Positions 24,597 through 31,974 of a stretch of 64,000 nucleotides of DNA are shown in pieces. The stretch is from Acidimicrobiaceae bacterium (GTDB taxonomy: Bacteria > Actinomycetota > Acidimicrobiia > Acidimicrobiales > RAAP-2), in contig DAHVAJ010000032.1 of NCBI GenBank assembly GCA_027314705.1, forward strand, positions 1 to 64,000, in the 5' to 3' direction. The stretch's first letter is position 1, and each line of letters opens with the position of its first letter. Position numbers and translations under genes: made by a program. Under the pieces are notes generated by a model that saw nothing but the letters and a program-made list of their open reading frames with translations, ran no database searches and was not told where the DNA came from.

Positions 24597-25373
24597 TCCA
24601 TCGGCGGAACGGTCCGCTCCCGGGCCGCCCGGGAGCTGCGGGACCGCGTCCTGACCGGACGGCTCCGGCCGGGCGACCGGCTCGACCTCGACGAGATCAG
24701 CCAGGAGTTCGGCATCAGCCGGACCCCGGTGCGCGAGGCACTCCTGGAGCTGTCCTACGAGGGGCTGGTGGCCGTGACCCCCCGGAGCGGCATCACGGTG
24801 ATCGGCATCACCCCCGAGGACGCCGTGGACAATTTCGCCGTCCTGGCCGCCCTGGCCGGCAAGGCCGCCGAGTGGGCGACGGCCCGGATCACCGGTCCCG
24901 AGCTGGAGGAGCTGCACCGGCTGGCCGACGCCGTGGCCGAGGACGGCGACGTGGTCGACGCCAACCGTCGGTTCCACCGCGCCGTCAACCTCGCCGCCGG
25001 CTCGCCCCGCCTGCTGACCTACCTCCGCCAAGCGGTGCGCGTGGTCCCGGCCAGCTACTTCGACCTCCTCCCCGAGCAGGAGCGACGCAGCCGAGCCGAC
25101 CACGCCGCGCTCCTCGATGCCATCGGCACGGGCGACGGCGCCGCGGCCCGGGCCATCGCCGAGGCCCACGTGCTCGACGCCGGCGCCGCCCTGGACGCGT
25201 GGACGCGGACGAACGCGGCCTCCGACGAGGCACCTGGCGCGCCGCAGGGACGGGACGTGCCCCCGCACGGCGACGTCGTCAGCGCTGCTCGGCCGCCATC
25301 GCCCGGCGCGCCCGCTTCCGGAAGCCCTCCAGCTTCTCGTCCGGGGTGCGCACCCGGGTGCTCCTGGACATGA
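24582..25373 (+). CDS. GntR-family (FCD/FadR-type) transcriptional regulator
   Basis: 263 residues. The N-terminal winged helix (LRPGDRLDLDEISQEFGISRTPVREALLELSYEGLV) is followed by an all-helical FCD domain with likely metal/ligand residues in DANRRFH, RADHAALL and EAHVLDA. It probably senses an acid or acyl-CoA intermediate and represses the divergent five-gene operon. The last 45 residues are Pro/Ala/Ser-rich, lie outside the domain, and are antisense to the end of the convergent amidohydrolase gene (95-bp overlap). Confidence 0.92.
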   Translation: MSDFKSIGGTVRSRAARELRDRVLTGRLRPGDRLDLDEISQEFGISRTPVREALLELSYEGLVAVTPRSGITVIGITPEDAVDNFAVLAALAGKAAEWATARITGPELEELHRLADAVAEDGDVVDANRRFHRAVNLAAGSPRLLTYLRQAVRVVPASYFDLLPEQERRSRADHAALLDAIGTGDGAAARAIAEAHVLDAGAALDAWTRTNAASDEAPGAPQGRDVPPHGDVVSAARPPSPGAPASGSPPASRPGCAPGCSWT

Positions 25374-26577
25374 CCGTCACGTCGTGACCCGCGGCCCGCT
25401 CCCGGAGGGCACCGACCGTCGCCGCTTCCCTCGGCACGTGGACGAAGGGGTCGAACGAGTACCACCGCATGGCGTTCTCGTGTGTCATCTTCCGGATGTC
25501 GCCGTCGGAGACGGCGTTGGCCGTGAACACGGCGTGCAGCTCCTCGGGCGCCGTCGGCCACATCGAGTCGCTGTGGGGGTAGTCCGCCTCCCACGCCATG
25601 TTGTCGACGCCGATCCGGTCCCGCAGCTCCACCCCGACCGGGTCGCTGATGAAACAGGTGAGGAAGTGCTCCCGGAACACCTCCGAAGGAAGGCGCCGTC
25701 CGAAGTCCTGCAGCGTCCAGGCGCGGTGCATCTCATAGGTCCGGTCGACCCGGTCGAGGAAGTACGGGATCCAGCCCGTGCCGCCCTCGGACAGGGCCAC
25801 CCGGAGCTGGGGGAAGTTCTTGAGGACCCGGGACCACAGCAGGTCCGCCGCGGCCGACTGGATGTTCATCGGCTGCAGGGTGATCATCACGTCGGGCGGG
25901 GAGTCGACCGCGGGGATCGACAGGCGGCCCGAAGAACCGAGGTGGATGGAGAGCACGGTGCCGGTGTCGCAGCACGCCCGCCACACCGGGTCCCAGTACT
26001 CGTCGTGGAAGCTGGGGTAGCCGAGCGCGGCGGGGTTCTCGGTGAAACTCAGCGAGTGACAGCCCTTCGCCGCGGTGCGCCGGATCTCGCCGGCGGTCTC
26101 CTCGGGGTCCCAGATCACCGGCACGGCCATCGGGATGAACCGACCCGGGTGGGCGCCGCACCACTCGTCGATGTGCCAGTCGTTGTACGCCCGCACCAGG
26201 GCCAGCGACAGGTCCGGGTCGTCCGATGCGAACACGCGTGCCGTGAAGGTCGGGAAGGACGGGAAGTTCATCGAGGCCAGGACGCCGCCGGCGTCCATGT
26301 CCCGGACCCGCTCGTCGACGTCGTAGCAACCGGGCCGCACCTCGTCGAGGCTCTGGGGCTCGAGGCCGTACTCCTCCTTGGGCCGGCCGGCCACGGCGTT
26401 GAGGGCGGAGGTCTCCACGACGACCTCACCGAACGTCCAGACGTCGGAGCCCTCGTCGTTGCGGACCAGCGTGGGCGCCCGGTCGAGGTACTTCGGCGCC
26501 AGGTGGTGGACGAAGAGGTCCGGCGGCTCGATGATGTGGTCATCGACGCTGATGAGAACAAGGTCGTTGCTGTCCAC
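25279..26577 (-). CDS. Amidohydrolase_2-type metal-dependent hydrolase
   Basis: 432 residues from GTG. SVDDHIIEPPDLF (DxH metal motif), LSIHLGSSG, ALSEGGTGWIPYFLDR and EADYPHSDSMWP are typical of the mycobacterial TIM-barrel hydrolase group. Its closest relatives in the window are at 1777, 7725 and 50585. AGAGAGGTG precedes the start, and a short palindrome GAGAATCTC lies just upstream. Its 3-prime end overlaps the GntR gene antisense. Substrate and reaction are unknown. Confidence 0.9.
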   Translation of the reverse strand: MDSNDLVLISVDDHIIEPPDLFVHHLAPKYLDRAPTLVRNDEGSDVWTFGEVVVETSALNAVAGRPKEEYGLEPQSLDEVRPGCYDVDERVRDMDAGGVLASMNFPSFPTFTARVFASDDPDLSLALVRAYNDWHIDEWCGAHPGRFIPMAVPVIWDPEETAGEIRRTAAKGCHSLSFTENPAALGYPSFHDEYWDPVWRACCDTGTVLSIHLGSSGRLSIPAVDSPPDVMITLQPMNIQSAAADLLWSRVLKNFPQLRVALSEGGTGWIPYFLDRVDRTYEMHRAWTLQDFGRRLPSEVFREHFLTCFISDPVGVELRDRIGVDNMAWEADYPHSDSMWPTAPEELHAVFTANAVSDGDIRKMTHENAMRWYSFDPFVHVPREAATVGALRERAAGHDVTVMSRSTRVRTPDEKLEGFRKRARRAMAAEQR

Positions 26578-26591
26578 CGTGTCACCTCTCT

Positions 26592-26600
26592 GAGAATCTC
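26592..26600. promoter_or_regulatory. GAGAATCTC palindrome, part of the TGAGAA element
   Basis: A 9-bp perfect palindrome 14 bp upstream of the amidohydrolase GTG, within TGAGAATCTCGTTATCG. The reverse strand has GATAAC next to it as a possible -10 box. Confidence 0.35.
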
Positions 26601-26651
26601 GTTATCGCTGGCGTAGAACCTAGCTCGTACCCGTCGGCCCCGTCACCCGGG

Positions 26652-27713
26652 TCACAACTGCTCGTACTCGACGCGGAGCGAGAGGCCCGTCGGCAACGAC
26701 TGGCAGGTGAGGATCCACCCCTCGTCCACCTCCTCGGGGGTCAGCGCGTTGTTCACCCGCATGGTGACCGACCCCTCGTGGAGGAGGGCCATGCACGTGG
26801 CACAGCTCCCCGACTCGCAGGAGTAGGGCGTCGGGAGACCGGCCCGACGGGCGGTGTCGAGCACGGTGTCCCCGGCGTGGTAGGCGATCTCGTGGCGCCG
26901 GCCCCGGAGCTCGAGCACGATCGTCGTCGGCACCGGGGCCTTCAGTGCACCGGGAGGCGCCTCTCGGGGCCCCGGGGTCACGAACCGCTCGATGAGGATG
27001 GCCTCGGGCGCCACCCCGGCGCCGCGCAGGGTGTGTTCGACCAATTCCATGAACGGGCCGGGGCCGCACACGTAGAAGTCGGCGTCGAGCACGTCGCCGA
27101 CGGCGTCGAGGATGGTCTCCGGTCGGGGGAAGCCGCTGACCGAGTCGACGTGCCGGTGCACCGCGAACCGACCGGGCGCCTGTGACTCGAGCCTCCGCAG
27201 CACATCGTCGAAGATGACCGAGTGCGCCTGGCGGTTGGCGTAGAGGAGGCGGACGGACCGGTCGGTCGAGCACAACGCGCTCTTGGCGAGGGAGAGGACC
27301 GGGGTGATGCCGCTCCCACCGCAGAGACCGACGACGGGTCGGTCACCGGCGCGCAGGCAGAACCCGCCCGACGGCGGGGACGTGTCCACCACGTCCCCGA
27401 CCGACACCGCGTCGTTGAACCAGTTGGAGACCGTGCCGTCCGGGACCCGCTTGACCGTCACGACGAGATCGCCGTCGGTCTCGGGGGCGCTCGACATCGA
27501 GTAGCAGCGGAAGAACTCGTCGGTGCCGATCCGCACCCGGAAGGTGCAGAACTGCCCCGGACGGTAGCGGTACGCCTCCGCGAGGTCGTCGGGGACGTCG
27601 AGCACGAACGACCGGGCGTCGTCGGTCTCCTCGATCACCTGCTTGACCGGGAGGGGGTGGAAGGCGTGGCGGTGGGCCACGTCGTCGACGGCGGTCACGG
27701 CCCGGCGGACCAC
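26652..27713 (-). CDS. Ferredoxin-NAD(P)+ reductase with C-terminal 2Fe-2S domain (KshB/PaaE-type)
   Basis: 353 residues. FAD-binding RCYSMSSAP, NAD(P)-binding GLCGGSGITPVLSLAK, CGPGPFM, then a plant-type 2Fe-2S domain with CESGSCATCMA and a distal Cys in ILTCQS. This is the reductase of two-component Rieske oxygenases such as 3-ketosteroid 9-alpha-hydroxylase, and it is the best candidate partner for the oxygenase at 30616. The GTG at 27713 lacks a good ribosome site; GTGs at 27698 and 27680 are possible, so the first 11 residues are uncertain. Confidence 0.92.
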   Translation of the reverse strand: MVRRAVTAVDDVAHRHAFHPLPVKQVIEETDDARSFVLDVPDDLAEAYRYRPGQFCTFRVRIGTDEFFRCYSMSSAPETDGDLVVTVKRVPDGTVSNWFNDAVSVGDVVDTSPPSGGFCLRAGDRPVVGLCGGSGITPVLSLAKSALCSTDRSVRLLYANRQAHSVIFDDVLRRLESQAPGRFAVHRHVDSVSGFPRPETILDAVGDVLDADFYVCGPGPFMELVEHTLRGAGVAPEAILIERFVTPGPREAPPGALKAPVPTTIVLELRGRRHEIAYHAGDTVLDTARRAGLPTPYSCESGSCATCMALLHEGSVTMRVNNALTPEEVDEGWILTCQSLPTGLSLRVEYEQL

Positions 27714-27761
27714 ACCCGGGCGGCAGGCGCTCCTCTCACCCAGGCCACCCTACCAGCCGTT

Positions 27762-27778
27762 TGAGAACTGGATTCTCA
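27762..27778. promoter_or_regulatory. 17-bp inverted repeat between reductase and amidohydrolase
   Basis: TGAGAA-CTGGA-TTCTCA is a perfect inverted repeat in the 216-bp divergent region, 49 bp from the reductase start and 152 bp from the plus-strand amidohydrolase. It is the fullest version of a TGAGAA/TTCTCA element seen in several promoter regions here. Confidence 0.6.
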
Positions 27779-27929
27779 CCTGGTCCGGGCCGGCGCCCCC
27801 AGCGAGCACCGCGGGACGAGGAGAACGTCCGGCCGCCTCGCCCCTTCGCTGCGGTAACGTCGGTCGCAGCTTCGGGAAACCCCATAGCGCAGGGCCGAAA
27901 ACGGCGCTGCCACCCATGGAGGCGCAGAC

Positions 27930-29189
27930 ATGGCACGCACCCGCACCCCTCAGCCACCGGTCCACCTGATCAGCGCCCGGATGCTCGACGGGACCGGCGA
28001 GGGGTTGGTCGAGCCCGGCAGCCTCGTCGTCCACGAGGGCCGCATCACCGCCGTGTCCCCCCCGGCGGTCCCCCCCGGGACCCGGACGGTTGACCTCGGC
28101 GACGTCACCATGCTCCCCGGGCTCATGGACATGGAGGTCAACTTGGTGATGGGGGGACCCGACCATGCCAGTCCACTCGTCCCCGTCCAGGAAGACCCGG
28201 CGATGAAGACCCTCCGGGGGGTCGCCAACGCCCGCCGGACCCTGCACGCCGGGTTCACGACCGTGCGCAATCTCGGGCTCTTCGTGCAGACCGGCGGCCT
28301 GCTCCTCGACGTCGCCCTGATGAGGGCCATCGACCTGGGGTGGACCGAGGGCCCGCGCATCGTCCCCGCCGGGCACGCCATCAGCCCCACCGGCGGGCAC
28401 CTCGACCCGACCATGTTCCAAGCCTACGCCCCCCACGTGCTGCCGCTCACCGTGGAGGAGGGCATCGCCGACGGAGTGGCGGAGGTCCGCAAGGCCGTCC
28501 GCTACCAGATCAAGTACGGCGCCCGGGTCATCAAGGTCAGCGCCTCGGGCGGGGTGATGTCGCACACCGGCCCCGCCGGCGCCCGGCAGTACTCCACCGA
28601 GGAGCTGTCGGCGATCGCCGACGAGGCCCACCGTGCCGGCCTCAAGGTCGCGGCCCACTGCCACGGCGACGAGGCCGTCCGCACGGCCATCGAGTGCGGC
28701 ATCGACTGCATCGAGCACGGATCGCTGATGAGCGACGAGACGATCGACCTGATGATCGAACGCGGCACGTTCCTGGTAGCCACCACCTTTCTCGCCGATG
28801 GCATGGACGTGTCCCACGCCGCACCCGAGCTGCAGGCCAAGGCGGCCGAGGTCTTCCCGCGGGCGCGGCGGACCATCGCGGAGGCCGTCCGGCGCCAGGC
28901 CCGGATCGCCTGCGGATCCGATGCCCCCGCCATCCCCCACGGCCGCAACGCCAAAGAGCTGGTGGCGCTGGTCGACCGGGGCATGACGCCGGCCCAGGCC
29001 ATCCGGGCCGCCACCACCGTCGCCGCCGAGCTGATCGGCGTCGGGGACCGGGGGCGCCTGGCCGAGGGTCTGCTGGCCGACATCATCGCCGTGCCCGGCG
29101 ATCCCCTGCGCGACATCACCATGACCGAGTCGGTCTGCTTCGTGATGAAGGGCGGCCACATCGCACGCCACGACGACGGGGCGCCGTAG
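27930..29189 (+). CDS. Amidohydrolase_1 (imidazolonepropionase-like) with altered metal motif
   Basis: 419 residues. The fold is clear: a small beta domain at both ends, TMLPGLMDMEVN, FTTVRNLG, ARVIKVSASGGV (candidate carboxylated Lys), KVAAHCHGDEAV, CIEHGSLM and CGSDAPAIPHG. The usual PGLIDxHxH metal motif is replaced by Glu69-Val-Asn71, so two metal-ligand histidines are missing while the later His, Lys and Asp remain. A one-metal enzyme, a different ligand set or loss of hydrolase activity are options. GGAGG seven bases before the ATG supports the start. Confidence 0.9.
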   Translation: MARTRTPQPPVHLISARMLDGTGEGLVEPGSLVVHEGRITAVSPPAVPPGTRTVDLGDVTMLPGLMDMEVNLVMGGPDHASPLVPVQEDPAMKTLRGVANARRTLHAGFTTVRNLGLFVQTGGLLLDVALMRAIDLGWTEGPRIVPAGHAISPTGGHLDPTMFQAYAPHVLPLTVEEGIADGVAEVRKAVRYQIKYGARVIKVSASGGVMSHTGPAGARQYSTEELSAIADEAHRAGLKVAAHCHGDEAVRTAIECGIDCIEHGSLMSDETIDLMIERGTFLVATTFLADGMDVSHAAPELQAKAAEVFPRARRTIAEAVRRQARIACGSDAPAIPHGRNAKELVALVDRGMTPAQAIRAATTVAAELIGVGDRGRLAEGLLADIIAVPGDPLRDITMTESVCFVMKGGHIARHDDGAP

Positions 29190-29224
29190 TACCCGCCGCC
29201 CGGGGACCGAGCACCCCGAGCGGC

Positions 29225-30178
29225 TCAGAAGGAGCCGGCCAACGACGCCACGAACTCGCGGGTGCGCCCGGACGAAGCCAGCTTCTCCTGGCGGGACCCG
29301 CCGATCGGCACGATCCTCAGGGAGAGGTCGGTCGCCCCCGCGTCGGCGAAGGCCTGCAGCCGGCGGCGGATCGTGCCCTCGCTCCCGGCGGCCAGGATGT
29401 CGCCCACGCTGCGCGCATCGCCGAGGTCGAGGAGCTTCTGGTAGTTGGGCGACACCTCGGACTCGGAGAGGACGCGGTTGGCGCGAGCCACCGCCACATC
29501 CACCTCGTCGTCGCCGCACAGGCAGACCGGCACGCCGGCCACGATGCGCGGCGTCGATCGTCCGGAGGCCGCCGCGGCGGCGTGGAGCGCCGGCGCCACG
29601 TGCGTCTCGATGGCCCGCTCGTCGGCCAGCCACAGGATGGTGCCGTCGGTGCGCTCCCCGGCGATGCCCAGCATCACGGGCCCGAGTGCGGCGATCATCA
29701 CCGGTGTCGGGGTGATGTCCGTGACGTCCATCGGCTGGTGGACGCAGAACCGCCCGTTCTCGACGTCGACCACCCCGGGCCCGGCCAGCGCCTGGTCGAG
29801 CACGTCGAGGTAGTCGCGCATGTAGGCCGCCGGGTGCTCGTAGGGGAGACCGAGCATCTCGTCGATGACCCAGTGGTGCGACACGCCGAGCCCCAGGGTC
29901 AGGCGGCCGGCGCACACCGACTGGGTGGACAGGACCTGGTGGGCCAGGACGATGGGGTGGCGGGGCTGGATCGGGACCACGGCGGTCCCGATCTCGATCG
30001 TCGAGGTCACCGAGCCGATGAGCGCCGCCGCCGTCAGGGCGTCGAAGTCGTCGGGGATCTGCGGGATCCACAGCGACGCCAGGCCGGCCTCCTCGGCCCA
30101 GGCGGCATCGGCCAGCATCCGCTCGACCTTGGTGGAGTACCGGGCCCGCTCGGGGCCCACCATCACGCCGATCTGCAC
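29225..30178 (-). CDS. LLM-class F420-dependent oxidoreductase
   Basis: 317 residues of the luciferase-like fold: MQIGVMVGPERARYS, SLWIPQIPDDFDALTAAALIG, IEIGTAVVPIQPRHPIVLAHQ and GRLTLGLGVSHHWVIDEMLG, matching the TIGR03564-type (MSMEG_4879) F420 group. The GTG start has an excellent AAAGGAGG seven bases upstream. It lies 94 bp downstream of the small Rieske-linked ORF on the same strand, so it may be the last gene of that unit. Probably reduces or oxidises a C=C or C=O of a pathway intermediate. Confidence 0.9.
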   Translation of the reverse strand: MQIGVMVGPERARYSTKVERMLADAAWAEEAGLASLWIPQIPDDFDALTAAALIGSVTSTIEIGTAVVPIQPRHPIVLAHQVLSTQSVCAGRLTLGLGVSHHWVIDEMLGLPYEHPAAYMRDYLDVLDQALAGPGVVDVENGRFCVHQPMDVTDITPTPVMIAALGPVMLGIAGERTDGTILWLADERAIETHVAPALHAAAAASGRSTPRIVAGVPVCLCGDDEVDVAVARANRVLSESEVSPNYQKLLDLGDARSVGDILAAGSEGTIRRRLQAFADAGATDLSLRIVPIGGSRQEKLASSGRTREFVASLAGSF

Positions 30179-30272
30179 GGGTCAGCCTCCTTTCGTGGCA
30201 CGAGGGCTTCGGCCGGACCGGGCCGACCGGCTCGTACGCGACCGCCTCCCGGCGGACGACCCGGCGATCGGC

Positions 30273-30602
30273 TCAGACCGCCGGCTCGACGACGGCGTCC
30301 ATGCTCGCCGCACCGCTGTCGGGCACCCGTGGCTGCCGCCATACCTCGACCGGGAACGACACGTTGATCAGCGAGTAGGACAGCGCCAGCAGCCGACCGG
30401 CGTCGTCCGGCAGGGCGTCGAGGGCGTAGCCGTCCAGATGGGCGAGGATCTGCTCGAACCGCGGGAAGGCGGCGTCGTAGAACTCCTGCATCTCGTCCAT
30501 CGAGCTGGCCAGCCGCTTGGCGTAGCGCTCGGCCTCGGTCGGGAGGCACCAGTCGGCGAATGGCTCGAGATCGGCGAACCCGGGGGGCAGCGCTGCAGTC
30601 AT
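30273..30602 (-). CDS. Small conserved-looking protein of unknown function behind the Rieske oxygenase
   Basis: 109 residues, largely helical in appearance: FADLEPFADWCLPTEAERYAKRLASS, DEMQEFYDAAFPRFEQIL, LDGYALDALPDDAGRLLALSYSLINVSFPVEVW, then PRVPDSG. There is no signal peptide, metal motif or membrane segment. It begins 13 bp after the oxygenase stop with a GAGGTG ribosome site, so the two are co-translated. I believe similar ORFs sit beside related oxygenases elsewhere, but I cannot name a family. It could be a small accessory or stabilising subunit. Confidence 0.82.
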   Translation of the reverse strand: MTAALPPGFADLEPFADWCLPTEAERYAKRLASSMDEMQEFYDAAFPRFEQILAHLDGYALDALPDDAGRLLALSYSLINVSFPVEVWRQPRVPDSGAASMDAVVEPAV

Positions 30603-30615
30603 CGGGGCACCTCGC

Positions 30616-31908
30616 TCAGGACGCGGCCGGGGCGTCGACGGGCGCCCCGGACTTCGCGAAGTCGGCGACGTACCCCCGAGCCGTCCTGTGCAGGTGGCGG
30701 AGGAGGATCTCCTGGTCGTTCAAGGGGAACTCGGTGACGGCGCGCGACTCGATCATGGTCTGGGTGGCCTCGAGTGTGTTCCCGTCCTGCAACGCGTACT
30801 CCTTGAAGGTGACCGCCGCCAACTCCTGGCGGAGGCGCTCCGTGGCGTTCTTCGGAGGGACGAAGTAGAGCGTCCCCTCGAAGACGTGGGTGTTGAAGGA
30901 GGTCGGCCAGTAGTGGTAGGTGAGATACCAGCCCGGCGCCCAGACCAGCAGCATGAAGTTGGGGAAGAAGACGAAGGAGTCCACGCCCCAGTTCGGGGAG
31001 CGCGCCGGGTTGACCGCTCCGGGCAGCGGGTCCAGGCCGTCGATCCCGGGCCGGTCCCACGGCCCGAAGAGCCCACTGCGCAGCACGTTCTCGATCGGCT
31101 TCACCATCGAGGGGTCCTTCGGCGGAGACATGCCCCCCCACGACGAGACCATTCCGTGCGGACCGTCGATCACGTACGAGAGCGCCTCGAACCCGTACCC
31201 CTGCAGTTTGCGCGCCTCGTCGTCGGTCGCCTGCTTCGCGTGCAGGACGGGTGCGTGGTAGAACTCGGCGAACGCGTCGACGAAGAGCTTCCAGTTGCTC
31301 CCGACGTTGGCCCGGTACTTGTAGACCTGGGTCATCTCCCCGAACGGGTACCCCTCCAGCCCGGCGCCGAGGCCGCCCAGGTACTCCTTGACCGACGTGG
31401 CGTTGTCCGGGTCGAGGTTCACGAAGATGAACCCTTCCCACACCTCGGTCTGCACGGGAACGAGCCCGAAGGCGTCCTTGTCGAGGTCGAAGAACTCCGA
31501 CTCCTGCTGGACGAAGGTCAGCGAGCCGTCGAGGTCGTACCGCCAGCCGTGGTACTTGCAGGTGAACTGCCGGCAGGTCCCGTTGGTCTCCTCGTTGGGA
31601 TAGTCGTTCCAGACCAGCTTGTTGCCACGGTGTCGGCAGATGTTGTGGAACCCGCGGACGTCGCCGCCCCTGTCCCGGACGATGACCACCGAGGTGCCCG
31701 CACACGGGAGCTCCTTGGTGAAGTAGCGGCCGGCCCGGGGGACCTGCTCGACCCGACCGACGTTCAGCCACGTCCTCGAGAAGATCGCCTGGCGCTCGAG
31801 CTCGTAGAACTCGGGCGAGATGGAGTCCTCATAATCGACCGGGCCCGTACCCAGCTCGGGGTAGTGCTCCGTCCAGCTTCCCTCGGCTGGCTTCGGGAAG
31901 TGCGCCAT
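30616..31908 (-). CDS. Rieske non-heme iron oxygenase, alpha subunit
   Basis: 430 residues. The Rieske 2Fe-2S ligands are CRH (91-93) and CKYH (117-120). The catalytic domain has NWKLFVDAFAEFYHAPVLH, with His218 and His223 as iron ligands and a usual Asp late in the protein. It hydroxylates or demethylates aromatic or alicyclic substrates using O2 and electrons from a reductase, probably that at 26652. No beta subunit is present, so it is an alpha-only type. AGGAGGGA supports the ATG. It is followed by the small unknown ORF. Confidence 0.94.
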   Translation of the reverse strand: MAHFPKPAEGSWTEHYPELGTGPVDYEDSISPEFYELERQAIFSRTWLNVGRVEQVPRAGRYFTKELPCAGTSVVIVRDRGGDVRGFHNICRHRGNKLVWNDYPNEETNGTCRQFTCKYHGWRYDLDGSLTFVQQESEFFDLDKDAFGLVPVQTEVWEGFIFVNLDPDNATSVKEYLGGLGAGLEGYPFGEMTQVYKYRANVGSNWKLFVDAFAEFYHAPVLHAKQATDDEARKLQGYGFEALSYVIDGPHGMVSSWGGMSPPKDPSMVKPIENVLRSGLFGPWDRPGIDGLDPLPGAVNPARSPNWGVDSFVFFPNFMLLVWAPGWYLTYHYWPTSFNTHVFEGTLYFVPPKNATERLRQELAAVTFKEYALQDGNTLEATQTMIESRAVTEFPLNDQEILLRHLHRTARGYVADFAKSGAPVDAPAAS

Positions 31909-31929
31909 GCGGTAGTCCCTCCTGGTGGG

Positions 31930-31974
31930 GCGGTGGGGTCACGATATCATCGATCTCCATAAAAGAGAAGCCTG
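31930..31974 (-). promoter_or_regulatory. AT-rich promoter region of the Rieske oxygenase gene
   Basis: The 66-bp gap between ligase stop and oxygenase start holds the only A/T-rich patch nearby (GATATCATCGATCTCCATAA on the plus strand) with overlapping GATATC and ATCGAT palindromes. A promoter is likely but the boxes are not unambiguous. Confidence 0.35.

Noticed and set aside
29190-29224. Terminator between amidohydrolase and LLM genes
   Set aside because: Only a 5-bp stem (CGGGG/CCCCG) is available, too weak to call in this base composition.
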